DNA of 64,000 nucleotides from Hyaloperonospora brassicae (taxonomy: Eukaryota; Oomycota; Peronosporomycetes; Peronosporales; Peronosporaceae), in contig CANTFL010000851.1 in NCBI GenBank assembly GCA_947650285.1, positions 124,001 through 188,000 on the forward strand. The letters run 5' to 3'. A program made the translations under genes and the position numbers. Position 1 is the first letter of the stretch. Every line of letters begins with the position of its first letter. The notes below the pieces were generated by a model that was not told the origin of the DNA, made no database searches, and saw only the letters and a list, made by a program, of their open reading frames with translations. Positions 1 to 10,400 of this stretch are shown here, one piece after another.

Positions 1-2
1 GT

Positions 3-707
3 AGAGCAAGAGAGTGGGCTCTGACGTGTGACACGTCGGTCGTCTTGGCGTTTCCCACATGGGATTCGCTCAAGTTAGACCTTTTTCGAGTTTTCTCGCC
101 GCTTAACCAGGCATATCGCGTGCGCTCACGCTTCTTGTCTACCTGTCAGGGTAAGAATGAGCTAACGAACTATGTCTAGAAGTTGAGAACTCTGATGGCT
201 GCTATGCAGTCTGACCCTCTCCCTGATACAGTCTATGAGACTGTCTTCATGGAAGGTCTTCGTAATGGCGTTGCCAGGACCGAGGTGTTTCGGGTCCATC
301 ACTCTACTTTTGACGAGGCTGTTAGCATCGCTCAAAATGCTGAGCACAACTTCAAGTCGGCCAGACTTGGTTGGAATGGGTACAACCCAAGCTTTACGAG
401 GGCGACCTTTGCGAGCATCTCGGCTTACTATAGGCCAGAACCGATGGATCTCTGCCATGCTGAAGATGAAGGTGAAGCTGAGCTTCATGTTGCAGAGCAA
501 CGACAGGAAGTGAAACGCTGTTACATGTGCGGAAGCACTAAACAATTGCGTCCCACTTGTCCTTTGCGTAAGCAACAATTGACTCCTATGGGTCGAAACC
601 CCAGCCACAACAAAAACCTGGTATTGCACGGGGAAACGTCGACACCCAGTAGGCGCGGGGCGCCCTACTGGGGTAGAACTGAGTTCTGTTTCTTCTCTAC
701 GAGGTAG
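3..707 (+). pseudogene. Gypsy gag, C-terminal part, nonfunctional
   Basis: This is the structural Gag of the gypsy element. The frame is open from base 3, and the stretch around 9-120 has the aromatic and leucine pattern of the Retrotrans_gag domain (REWALTC, then TWDSLKLDLF). A TAG at 174-176 interrupts it, after which the frame continues with LRTLMAAMQSDPLPDTVY. Near the end (519-560) lies a zinc knuckle CYMCGSTKQLRPTC in which the histidine of C-x2-C-x4-H-x4-C is replaced by Gln (CAA), so the knuckle is broken. The frame ends at 707 before the protease. Start codon and LTR are outside the window. Confidence 0.8.
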
Positions 708-828
708 AGTGAAACAGGGCGTAGCCCCACAGAGCTCCGTGCCAGCAAGCACAGAGCGTGGATACAAGCCTGGCTTGTTAGTCGCTGAGGCGATAGTTAA
801 AGGCTTTGAGAAGCACTGGTCGATATAA

Positions 829-1326
829 ATCGATTCTGGGGCGTCATGCAACTATGCTAGACGCCGTTCCCTTGAGAGGAGTCAGCAATATGCTGAGGCG
901 CTCAAAGCGCACGATGGTGATTCCATCACTGTTCGGTTAGCGACGGGTAGTCGCGTTACTGTGCCTAAAGTTCCGTTGAACTTGGGCGTGAGGTTTTTGG
1001 ACTTTGATAGCACAGAACGCTGTCTCGTCCTTGACTTGGATTCGAGATACGATCTCATCCTAGGCATGGCATGGCTTGAACGCTATGAACCATGGATCGA
1101 TTGGAGGTCTAAGACCTTAGGCGCAACGCGCAATGTTCCTAGTGGAGTCTTGGAGAGTCATGAACCCACCTTTGCTAGGCAACAAGAGCGCTTTTGGCGC
1201 GAGCCATTGACGGAAGATGTCAATGTGCTGGACATTGGTATGTCAGAGTTAATTAACTCCAATGTCAATGACATTATATTGAGTGGAGCTCTTTCACCGT
1301 ATGTGAGGGTATTTATACTCCGTTGA
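829..1326 (+). pseudogene. Gypsy aspartic protease region
   Basis: The active-site motif I-D-S-G-A-S begins at 829-846, two codons after a TAA at 826-828 that cuts it from gag. The same frame runs on through LATGSRVTVP, a flap-like region, and DLILGMAWLERYEPWIDW (about 1045-1107). That is the second conserved hydrophobic-Gly motif of gypsy proteases. The frame closes at 1324-1326. The role would be maturation of the Gag-Pol polyprotein. The DSG triad is intact, but the upstream stop and downstream shift make the copy nonfunctional. Confidence 0.75.
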
Positions 1327-1629
1327 GTAATACTCGCTGTGATAATGAGTCACTGCATGCGTCAAGCATGGTTGGCCTACGGGCGGGACATAAAGAATGT
1401 AATTCCTCTGATGTACGTGAAGTGGAACGTGAAATCCCACCGAGTGAGGGCGGCCGAGATGGCACCTCACTGAATGTCGGTAATGACATTGTTGGCGAGA
1501 AGCCAGAGTGTTCAGGGCTAGGCCCGAATGCTGTACGTGAAGTGGTACGTGTAGACCCACTGGGTGAAGTGTTCGAGTTACGTAACACTTCACTAGATGT
1601 CGTTCAAGACATGAGCTCTCGTCTAGAGC
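1205..1629. repeat. Hairpin-rich stretch between protease and RT
   Basis: At least ten perfect short inverted repeats were found by eye: 1205-1225 (7-bp stem), 1246-1259 (14-bp palindrome), 1261-1275 (6-bp stem, 3-nt loop), 1325-1335, 1356-1370 (5 bp), 1443-1471 (7 bp, 15-nt loop), 1473-1490 (6 bp), 1515-1525 (4 bp, 3-nt loop), 1564-1593 (10-bp stem), 1597-1612 (5 bp) and 1615-1629 (5 bp). A direct repeat with the core GTACGTGAAGTGG also occurs near 1414 and near 1533. The stretch encodes a low-complexity linker of the polyprotein. Confidence 0.7.
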
Positions 1630-2997
1630 GTGCTAAGATGAATAGCAACCACGGGGACCATACTTTCTTGGCCTCTACTAAGCGTAAGGTTTCTTTGAGG
1701 AAACAATCTCAGCGTAGGGTGACAACTGTTAAGCACCCCACGTCTAAGAAGTCACGAAGTGATAATAGTAATAATACACTATATACACTTGTCTATGGGT
1801 TGACTGGAAATGTTGATGGCAACATTAGTCTTGAGACTCTTCCATCTTTGGATGCTCTCTTTGAGCTAGACGAAATGTCTGACGGCGAATTTAGCCAAGC
1901 CTTACAGGCAGGAGAATCATTCAAGTTAGTGGTCATTCGACCGGATATTGAGTTGAAATTATCCTCGATATTGGACGAGTCTGTCCTTGAGGACACAAAG
2001 GCGGCATTGGATGCCCGTATTGGATCGTCGATCCTTAAGGATCCTCTTGATCCGTTCTATCCTTTGGTAAAGGAGTTTAGGGCCTGGTGTGTCACGACCC
2101 ACCGTCCGTCTTACCTCCCGATAGAGGTGTAATTCATGAAATTGACTTGGTTCCTGGAACTAAATACTGCGTAACACGGCAGTGGCCTTTACCGAAGGAA
2201 CAGTGTGACGTCATTGACGACTTCTTTCGTGCAAAGCACGCGGCAGGTATGGTACGTGAGAGCAAATCTCCCCGTACCACACCGATCTTCTGTGTCAAAA
2301 AGCCCAATGGGAAGTGGCGCATTGTTCATGCTTACAATAAGCTTAATGCAGCCACCATCGGGGCTCAGACACAAATTCCGAGGAAGGATGTTTTTCAGAA
2401 CAATATGGTGGGATGTACAATGTACAGTGCACTCGACTTAGTCGATGGTTATTACCAACTTCTCATGCGAGAAAGCGATATTCCGCTGACAGTGGTCAGC
2501 ACTCCAAGCGGTAGCTCTGGTATTGGCTTGTAATGCCGAAAGGGATATCAAATGCCCCGGCTACAATTAATCGTCTTGTGACACAATTGTTCAGACCTCA
2601 CAGAGGTCATGCACAGACATACTTAGATGACATCTTTGTCCATAGTCGTGCTATGAACGGTCGGTCAGATGTGGACAATCACATTGACCATTTACGAGCG
2701 GTAATCGAGTGCATGCGCACGAATAAGTTGTACGTCAACGAGTCTAAGTGCATCTTTGGTGCAGAAGAGATTCCCTTTTTAGAGTGCTTTATTGGGAAGC
2801 GTGGTCTTAGAGCGGATCCCGCTAAGGTAAAAGCCATTGTTGATTGGACGGTTCCAAAGAACCAAAAGGACTTGCGTAATTGGCTTGGCCTTGCAAATTA
2901 CTTGCACAAGTACAGTGCGAATTACGCAGAAATGGCTAGGCCATTATCCAATCTCCTTAAAAGGATGTGGAATGGTGCTGGACTATACCTAGCATGA
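1323..2997 (+). pseudogene. Gypsy pol linker and reverse transcriptase
   Basis: The first frame (1323-2132) is a low-complexity linker ending in a segment (LYTLVYGLTGNVDG, then LKDPLDPFYPLVKEF) that usually precedes RT in oomycete gypsy elements. RT itself is split. Frame 2087-2533 carries the fingers and first palm motif (SALDLVDGYYQL). Frame 2533-2997 carries MPKGISNAPAT, the catalytic TYLDDIFVHS (the YxDD box, about 2620-2650) and the thumb (WLGLANYLHKYSANY). The two parts are joined by a 1-nt loss near 2505-2520. The catalytic aspartates are still present; frameshifts, not active-site changes, disable this domain. Confidence 0.85.
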
Positions 2998-3040
2998 TGC
3001 TTTTCAAGCAGTAAAGGAGAGTCTCCTTCATGCGTCAATC

Positions 3041-3778
3041 TTGTCTTTGCCTGATCCTGATCGATCTTTCAGTGTCGTCTGTGACGCATCTGACTTTGCC
3101 ATCGGCAACGCTCTGTTACAAACAGATAATGATGGACGGGAACGCGTAATTGCGTTTGAGTATCGGCAGCTGAAGGCTGCAGAAAAGAATTATCCTGTTC
3201 ATGACAAAGAGCTACTTGCAATGAAGTATGCTTTAGTTAAGTATAGAGTTCATCTTCTTGGCTTTAAGCCGTTTGTGATCGATACAGATCATGCGTCATT
3301 ACGCACTGCGACCCAGTCGCCTCACCTCTCTAATAGAATGGCTCGTTGGCTCTCATTCTTTGCCGAATACAACTTCGAGGTAAAGTATAAGCCGGGCAAG
3401 CAGAATGCTTTGGATGATGCGTTGTCACGCAGGCCTGAATATGAGCTTGCTCATGTTACGACTCTGTCGTCGTCGGTCACTGATCTAATCCGTACGGCAT
3501 ATGCCAAAGATGAACACTGTGTAGCTCTTCTACGTGCTCTAGGGAGCGAGGAGTTTAAGGACTCGGACATAGAATTAACGGCACGGTCACTTGCGAGGTT
3601 ACATCGATATTCCATCGATCATGGCCTGTTGTGCTATTGCACGGATGTGGAGGATACTTCGCGCATCGTTATCCCTCAAGATGAGGAGTTGAAGTATCGG
3701 ATACTCTATGAGGCACATGATACTGCGTTGAGTGGTCATCTCGGTCGTGAGAAGACCTATGGATCAGTTATCCTATGA
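3041..3778 (+). pseudogene. Gypsy RNase H and integrase zinc-binding domain
   Basis: RNase H begins with SVVCDASDFAIGNALLQT, including the first catalytic Asp, and continues with YPVHDKELLAMKYAL (Glu) and IDTDHASLRT (Asp). It ends at KYKPGKQNALDDALSRRP, the usual end of gypsy RNase H. The rest leads into the integrase HHCC finger. The histidine part (EAHDTALSGHLGREKTY) is at about 3712-3763, and the two cysteines follow in the next frame (CTRETCQRVKP, 3820-3852). The frame breaks at 3778 by a stop and shift between the two halves of the finger. Confidence 0.85.
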
Positions 3779-3805
3779 TATTGGTGGTCCAAACTATACA
3801 AATGG

Positions 3806-4600
3806 GTGAGCACATATGTGTGTACGCGTGAAACATGTCAACGGGTGAAACCATCACCTCACGCGGCCGCGCCGCTGGCTATTTTGACTGTACCCAATGA
3901 TTGTTGGGATTCCATCAGTATAAACTTCCTGTTCGGATTACCGAGGGATTCGTATGGAAATACGGGTATTGTGGTCTTTGTTGACCGTTTGAGCAAGATG
4001 GCTCATTTAGCAGCGGTGCCAGATGCCATTGATGGTGAAGGTACAGCTACACTGTTTATCGATCGAGTGTTTCGACAACACGGCTCGCCTGTGGCAATTG
4101 TCTCTGACCGAGATCCTAGCTTCACTGGGAAGTTTTGGAAGTCCATCTTCAAGGTGCTCGGAACACGTTTGGACATGTCCACAGTGGATCATTCGCAGGC
4201 TGATGGTCAAACCGAGCGAGTGAATCACATCATCGGTGACATCTTGCGCAGTGTTTGCGCTGAAACGCCTAATCTTTGGAATTCGATGCTCCCTGTCGTT
4301 GAGTTTGCGTTGAATAACGCGGTGCCTGCCTCCACCGGCTACACACCGTTTTATGTGAATGGTCTCACACACCCTCGCGTTCCGTTAACGCTACCACTGC
4401 GTGGTTCAGGGCTTGGTGGGGGAGAGATGACCGATCGGCTTGCTGATATCAGCTCTGCTACTGTTCAAAAACATGTAAGCGAGTTTCTCGCAACGCGATT
4501 GAATGTCTTACGACATGAGTGTGACGCACTGGCTGATAGCCAAGACAAGCAGAAGGAACAAGCTGATGCTAAAGGCAGAGGTTGTATTGAACGTTATTAG
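3806..4600 (+). pseudogene. Gypsy integrase core, catalytic Asp lost
   Basis: This is the DDE integrase catalytic core. The first catalytic position sits in SISINFLFGLP (about 3914-3946). Here the usual D of the SxDF motif is Asn (AAC), so the metal site is damaged. The second Asp is present in IVSDRDPSFTGKFW, and the Glu in ADGQTERVNHI with proper spacing. The region after it (ALNNAVPASTGYTPFYVNG) is the conserved GPY-side segment. The frame ends at 4600 with a shift into the C-terminal frame. Confidence 0.85.
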
Positions 4601-4648
4601 GTCGGAGACCAAGTTCTGCTCAATGCTAAAATACTACCTACAAATGTA

Positions 4649-5266
4649 GTGTCTGCTGTCTTCAAGACAAAGTTGCGCCCGCGCTTCATTGGACCATTCA
4701 CAGTCGTCGTCAAGAAGGGACTTGTGTACACGCTCAACCCTTTGCGCAAACTGCGCACACACCCCGTGTTCTACGTTGGTTTGCTGAAGCCGTATCAGGA
4801 TCCGTATCACGTGAACTCGAAGGCGCTTGCGCCGCATAGGTTGGCCTTGCTATCGGTTGCTGAATCCGTATCAGGAGGTCAAGCTGAGCCTTCATCCGGG
4901 CTTGGCCCAACTCCAACGCCTGGACAAGGGCTCGCATCGCGTCAAACGCACTCTGGGTCTTACCCAATGTCTCACGGAGACCACTCATCTCGAGAAGCAC
5001 CTTCTCGTGCTCCTCCTTCGGTATACCGACCACCTCCGACGCTGCTCGATGAGCAAGGGAACCGCCAGTTCCATGTGAAGCGGCTCCTGAAACGACGTCG
5101 TCGTCAGGGTCAATACCAGTATCTGGTGAAGTGGCGAGGGTACCCGGAGTCGGAGAACTCGTGGGAGTTTGAGATACCCCTACGGCAGGATTGCCCATAC
5201 GCCGTTGATGTTTTTGAACATAGTGGCAGGGGTCATCCCTCGACCGAGAGCGCTTCTCACCAATAG
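4649..5266 (+). pseudogene. Integrase C-terminus with chromodomain
   Basis: Starting near 4650, LRPRFIGPFTVV and HPVFYVGLLKPYQ form the SH3-like integrase C-terminal domain. A Pro/Ser-rich spacer (4810-5055) follows. The chromodomain spans about 5065-5220, with YQYLVKWRGYPESENSWE carrying the aromatic cage residues of the fold. Chromodomains of this class bind modified histone tails and direct insertion into heterochromatin, which places the element among chromoviruses. The spacer and chromodomain are overlapped on the other strand by the long antisense reading frame described separately. Confidence 0.85.
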
Positions 5267-6086
5267 TGGTGAAGGCAGGTGAGTGCTTGGGTACCGCTTT
5301 ACCAACACCCACATCAGTCGGCACAGCCGGATCATAGCGTGTGCGAGTTCGCAACTGGCCTCTGGCCTTAAGCATAGCGTAATCATATCGAAGCTTTCGT
5401 TCTAGACGAACATCTGCCACATCGGAACTTGCTCTGAAATCTAACACGCTGCTAAGGTGTCGTTTCCGATGCACCCAGCGAACAAACGCGTTGTCTTCTT
5501 CCTCCTGAGATTCGCCTGCGAATAAAAGGATGGGTATAACTTATATCGGTGGAACCGGTGCACCCCGTGCTTGCGTGTCAAGTCACAACTTGTTTTGACT
5601 TTGAATCGTCAAGTGGGGTTGCAGGTACCTCTCACGAAGTGCCTGTCGACTCGCCACCTCATCAGAAGATGTAGGCTCAGCGCCAATGGCCCACGTTGCC
5701 AAAGACCGACCTGTCGTTTGGCGTATACGCTCTTCCACATTGAGTGGTGTGAACAGATAGCCACGACAACCCTCAAGGGTTGCAGCAAGCTGCATACGGC
5801 GCTGAGCGCTCTCCTCTCGTTGGATATTCAACTCTTGGTACTCATCGAGCGGATTAGTGATGATGGCATCGCCCACAAGAAGTGTTTGATGCGGCGCCGG
5901 TGGCGCGTTGGATTCGCCACGCTCGGCAAATGGGTTTGGTGCAATATGAGGCGCTGCCTCTTGCACTGGTTCGTCGGACATTGTCCTCTCGTCACCATGC
6001 ATGTCGGTATCGCTACCATAATCCAAATTTACATCGATGCCAAGGTAAGACGAGAGAGTCGAGGACTCATGGGGTGGCGATGCCAT
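4734..6086 (-). pseudogene. Antisense reading frame of the gypsy element, unknown function
   Basis: Read on the minus strand from ATG at 6086-6084, one frame runs about 450 codons to a stop at 4734. Only two in-frame stops occur: TGA at 5585-5583 and a TAA about 45 nt further on, near 5540. About 20 stops would be expected by chance. The product would be hydrophilic. Its first third is acidic (YGSDTDMHGDERTMSDEP). The middle is charged with RQTTGRSLATWAIGAEPTS, GESQEEEDNAFVRWVHRKRH and LERKLRYDYAMLKARGQLRT. A Pro/Ser/Thr-rich stretch follows, then a heptad-like helix (EEHEKVLLEMSGLRETLGK). No known family was recognised. About 820 nt lie between pol and the presumed LTR; the rest overlaps the chromodomain. 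Compare retroviral antisense genes such as HBZ in arrangement only. Confidence 0.6.
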
Positions 6087-6182
6087 GGTGTTTTGTGTTT
6101 TGCCAACCGTGAGGTTGAAGCGCACACACACCGTCCTCTTCGAGGAAAGAATTCGATTGGCGTTTTGTGGAAACATCAGTCT

Positions 6183-6194
6183 GGTGGGGGAGGG
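6183..6194 (+). promoter_or_regulatory. Candidate polypurine tract of the gypsy element
   Basis: GGTGGGGGAGGG, purine except for one T, lies immediately before TGTAACGGGGTTACA at 6195, a TG-starting LTR edge. It would prime plus-strand DNA synthesis. The second LTR is not in the window, so the boundary cannot be confirmed by comparison. Confidence 0.5.
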
Positions 6195-6740
6195 TGTAAC
6201 GGGGTTACACGTCGACTGGTAGTAGACAATAGGTGTGGTACACACAAGGGATGGGATCCCCTTTAAAGTAATATTAGAACACAAATAGTAATTGTTGAAG
6301 ACTGATGTCTGTCATCAATTGATTACGAGATCTTTTTTAATAGGTTTACTAAGGACATATGTGAGTAGGTTATTTACTTTGTTCTACGGTGTTCTTTTAG
6401 GTTAAAAGAAGAAATAAAATTCAGTTCCCATTTTGATCAACAAAAGACACGTGCCTCTCTGAGGCGTCTTGTGATCGTAAGGAAGTAGCAACGCCTTGCT
6501 AAGGTAGCTACTCCTTGTGCACTAAGTGCGATTGATTCTTTGAATCGTTTGGTCCCCCTGGAACAGGGACCGTAAGCTCTTTGAGCTTGGTGACTCTTTG
6601 AGTCGGTTTCTTTGAACCACCTTTTAGCTCTCGGAGCTGTTGACTCTTTGAGTCGGGTTCGTAGAACCAAAGTTGCTCGTAAGAGCGTTAAGTCTTACTC
6701 TGAATTAAGGAGATGTGTAGCTCCGCTACAAAGTAGGTAA
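6195..6740 (+). repeat. Candidate gypsy 3' LTR, right edge unknown
   Basis: The sequence begins with a 6-bp stem, 3-nt loop palindrome (TGTAAC GGG GTTACA) at 6195-6209 and contains the mini-hairpin array at 6453-6730. There is no coding frame on the plus strand. The call rests on position after pol and the PPT. No partner LTR is visible, and the end could lie anywhere between about 6740 and 7090. Confidence 0.4.
6453..6730. repeat. Array of mini-hairpins with 5-6 bp stems and 3-nt loops
   Basis: Nine perfect stem-loops, each with a 3-nt loop: 6453-6465 (GCCTC TCT GAGGC), 6534-6546 (GATTC TTT GAATC), 6556-6568 (CCCTG GAA CAGGG), 6574-6588 (AAGCTC TTT GAGCTT), 6592-6604 and 6642-6654 (both GACTC TTT GAGTC), 6626-6638 (AGCTC TCG GAGCT), 6656-6668 (GGTTC GTA GAACC) and 6716-6730 (TGTAGC TCC GCTACA). 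Weaker members are at 6494-6504, 6519-6529, 6605-6618 (one bulge) and 6675-6686 (GTAA loop). By chance about 0.3 such 5-bp/3-nt hairpins are expected in 280 bp. Confidence 0.85.
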
Positions 6741-7094
6741 AGCTTAGCTAATCAATACTGCCACTGATCAACATTGAGGGAGGTAGTCATGATGGCATTG
6801 GCGAGGAATTGATGGTTCAGATGGTACATCTCGGTAGCTGCTTTCTATGTGTGTGTATGTGAAAGCGTATTTATCTGTAAGTCAAGCAGAACCCCTGGTT
6901 TGACGGTCACGAATCAGGTATATTTTGCAAGCACGGAGATGTCCTATTGAAATAGCACACACAATGGCTGTGTAAGGAGTGACTTCATCAGCAGTTGTCA
7001 GAGTGGAGGAAATGTATTTGTATATACATCAGAGTTTGCAGAAGTGTAGAGGGGTAAACGGCGATGTCTAAGTAGGTGTCACGCATAGAGATAT
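6741..7094. other. Spacer between gypsy element and copia array
   Basis: No gene or known repeat is seen. The last five bases, GATAT (7090-7094), are the left flank of the copia array. They match GCTAT at 21773-21777 on the right flank in four of five positions, a plausible decayed 5-bp target duplication. Confidence 0.4.
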
Positions 7095-7414
7095 TGTAAG
7101 AGTGTAGTAGTGCACTTGGTGCAAAGTAGGTGGAAGTAAAAATGAATATATTGTGTGTTAAGAACTTGCTTCCTACAACACTACGATATGTATGACCAGA
7201 GACGTAAACTACAACTTTACCATGTCAAGTCTCATGTGGTGACCGTCTCTCCCTGACCCATGTGACATCCTCTCACATGACGTCCGTCTCTCCCGTCCCA
7301 TCTGTCATTCTGTCACATCATCAGCCAATCAGGTGAGGTCGCACTTACCTGTACCAGGTCTTGCACTTGGCCTGCACAACCTTCTTGACTTGTCAGAAAG
7401 AGTATGTTTTAACA
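7095..7414 (-). repeat. Copia LTR 1, outer left, element 3' LTR
   Basis: 320 bp, TG...CA ended (TGTAAGAG to TTTTAACA on the plus strand). It differs from LTR2-4 at five sites, all in the left half: three in the first 14 bases, then AAAATG for AAAGTG, and GACATCC for GACACCC. Its right end (TATGTTTT) is shared with LTR2 and LTR3. Confidence 0.92.
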
Positions 7415-7427
7415 CTCCTCTTCGACG
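7415..7427 (-). promoter_or_regulatory. Copia polypurine tract, unit 1
   Basis: On the minus strand GACGTCGAAGAGGAG runs directly into the 3' LTR (TGTTAAAACA). The purine run GAAGAGGAG is the plus-strand primer site. It begins within 13 nt of the pol stop codon (TGA, 7430-7428). The same site is at 12201-12213 and 16987-16999 in the other units. Confidence 0.7.
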
Positions 7428-10400
7428 TCATCCTAAATGGACTTTAACTTGAACATCTTGCGCAATTCCACAATCCGCGGCTGGCAGTGCATTTGTCAAT
7501 AGGTCTTCAATCATGTCTCTAGACTTGACATAACTTGGCTTGACTAATTTGGCTTGAGCGTAGTGGCAGATAAACTTGAATCTAATGTCCACGTGCTTAG
7601 CGCTTGACGTACTCTTATCGCTGTCGAGTTGTGTGATCGCGGCTTGGTTATCAATCCACATCGGCATGGGCTCAACGGCCCTCATGTCCAGCTCCCGAAT
7701 AGTTCCTTCAGCCCTAATAGTTCACGTCCTGCCTGTGACGCCGCGATCTAAGCTTCCATGGTGCTCAGGGATACCCCAGTTTGCTTCTTGCACGCCCATG
7801 ACACCAGTGCTCCATACATCGCCAATACGCATCCTGAGACCGACTTTTCTGCTGCAAAGTACGCGTCACTCCAGCTCTCGTTCTTGATCGGGTCCATTGA
7901 CTTTCCTGAGCTGTCAATAAACAACTTCTACATCTTTGTTACTTTCAGACATCTGGCAATGCGTTTGGCCATCTTCCAATCTGTCACGATTGTGTTGTGT
8001 GTCTCCCTTGTCGCACGATGTACCGCAAAGCTGATGTCCGGTCTTGTACAGCGTGCAATCCAAAACAGGCTTCCATTCAGCGACTGGAACGTCTTGATGA
8101 TCGCATGTCAAGACCCAGCTGACTTAACCAATGTGTCTGTGGCTTCAGGGTCAACTTCGACGCAGTCTTCATCAATAGGATCTCGAACACCATTCGCCGA
8201 CTCCAGTCCATTATCCTTTAGCAACACGTATATCATCACCTCATGGTCCAGCATGTAACCACACTTGTCATCTAACCGAATTCTTAACTCCAGAAACTTG
8301 TTGCCGACGCCTAAATCCTTGATCTCGAGGCACACCAAGCTCATAAAACTTGATCCACAGCTTTACTTGAAGTTCTCGTGACCAAAAGGTCGTCGACATC
8401 TACCTCAACAAACGTTAAGGCGTCGTCGATCTTCTATACGTACGGGCACATGTCCGTCGTGCACTTGCTGAAACCGAGTTCAACCACCTTCGAGTGTAAC
8501 AGTTGAATCCAAAAACGTCCAGCTTGCTTCAACCCGTATAGGGACTTCTTCAAAAGTAGGGAAAGTTGCTGTGGGTGCGTGACGTTGTGTTCGTCCAATA
8601 TTGTCTTGGCTCACTTGCATCCCGCTCGGCACCTTCATGTAAATGTAGAGATCTTTTACCTTGTCTGCCTTGACGTAGGCATTTGGGATGTTACCGTGTC
8701 TCGCTGTTACGTTCCATCGACGCGGCATTACCAAGATGACCTTCACGATGCCAAGCTCCATGACTGCAGCAAAATTCAATATGTGGTTGATCCCAAATAG
8801 CTATTCATTTCGACATACCACCAGTCTAGTCTTGTACCGCTCTACATTTCCGTCGGCGTCGGTTCTAGACTTGAAAACCCACTTGTTATGTACAACATGT
8901 TCGTTTTCGGGCGGTATCACTACCGTCCTCACTCCATTTGATTCCAGAGCAGTCAGTTCTTCAGTCATCGCTATGCGCTACTTGTCTTTTGATGGAATTC
9001 GCACAGCCTCACCGTAGTTTCTTGGATCTGGCTCGGTCACGATGCTGACAATTTATTGATCTTCTTTGCCTTTGGTTTCATCATTCGACTCATCCACTTT
9101 CTTGCCAATGGATCTTGTCACGTGTCGGTCACGTGTCCATCTGGATGAACGACTCTTTGCTGGACGTTCGTCGTGTTTATCTTGTTACTACTCCTGACCT
9201 TCAGCATTATCGTAAACTTGTAGTGCTTTTCCGTCTTATATGGTGTTCAGGGTCTCAATGTTCCTCACATGTTGCGTGACCACGACAACGCGCCTCTTTG
9301 GCAGGTAGACAAGATATGCCTTCGTCTCATCGCTCTTTCCAATGATGATTGCCGCCTTTCCACGCGCACCCAGCGATTTGTTCCCCGTGTGCAATTGAAC
9401 TGTGTACGTCGATCTAAACACCACGATTTTGCTGAGGTTGGGCTTCTTCATGGTGAGTAGTTCAATCAATAAAACCCCACCCTTGTTTTCCTTAGTCGGG
9501 CTTCGGTTAAGTATGTAGGCTGCATACTCAGCAGCATCACTCCAAAACTTCAAAGGTAGTCCGCTTGCAAAACTCATGCTGCGCACCATGTTCATAATCG
9601 CGCGATGTATCATTTCGGCTTTTCCATTGCTGTCATGGTTATCACGCTTGCTAATTTGGCAAGCGAAACCAGTGGCTTTGCAGAGCACATCCCGAGGCTT
9701 GTATTAGCCTCCATCATTTGTCCGTAAGACGTGGATCCGGAAATTGAAACTTCGCTCGAAACCCTACAGGAAATGCTTAAAATTCACCGTGGCAACGTCT
9801 TTAGTTTTCGCTAAGAAAACCCGGCAATAGTTGGACTGATAATCGACGAAGTTGATCAGGTATCTCTTTCCGAGCCAATCGCGAGGTGTCATGGGACCTT
9901 TATTGATCAAAGTAAATTACTTCATCTATCACGTCGATTAACGAATTGGTTCCACTGTCTCTGCGAGGTTGTCGGTTCTTCGTCTGATTGCCTTGTGCAC
10001 AGGCCGAGCAGTTAACACGCTTAGTATCTGTAAATTTGATACCAGAGGCAGGGTCGCGGGCCATCTTGACGATCGTGTCGTAGCATAGGTTACCCAAACG
10101 CCGATAGAACTGTAGCAAGCTTCCATGTTGAACGTTCGTCTTATTTCCATCCCCATCCCCATTCACAATCGCCATGGCCGCCTCCGGTGGTGAGCCATTA
10201 ACACGAGAAACATTCGTCGAATCGTCGTCGTAAACCTTCACAATCAACACATCGTTGATGCGATCGACATCCATGATGGGTAAACCACCGAGATGAGAAC
10301 AAAATGCGCATACCTTCACGATATTCAAGCACGCATTCCTTCTTCTCCAACCTCCCGAAGGAAATGATTTTACGCCCCAAGTTGGAGGCGTATTGAACAT

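Larger units (their letters stand above)
1..6740 (+). mobile_element. Decayed Ty3/gypsy chromovirus, 5' end outside window
   Basis: The domain order gag, aspartic protease, RT, RNase H, integrase, chromodomain on one strand is that of a Ty3/gypsy chromovirus, and the wording of the domains matches the gypsy polyproteins common in Phytophthora. The 5' LTR, PBS and gag start lie left of the window. The reading frame is broken many times: a TAG in gag, a TAA just before the protease motif, a 1-nt loss in RT and further shifts around 3000, 3780 and 4600. A purine-rich tract at 6183-6194 followed by TGTAAC at 6195 is the best candidate for PPT and 3' LTR start. The right LTR end is not defined, so 6740 is only where the recognisable structure stops. 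Confidence 0.85.

Noticed and set aside
7576..8258. Plus-strand frames repeated in every copia unit (103 and 166 codons)
   Set aside because: They are the complements of the RT/RNase H region, which carries recognisable minus-strand motifs. Their repetition only reflects the tandem array.
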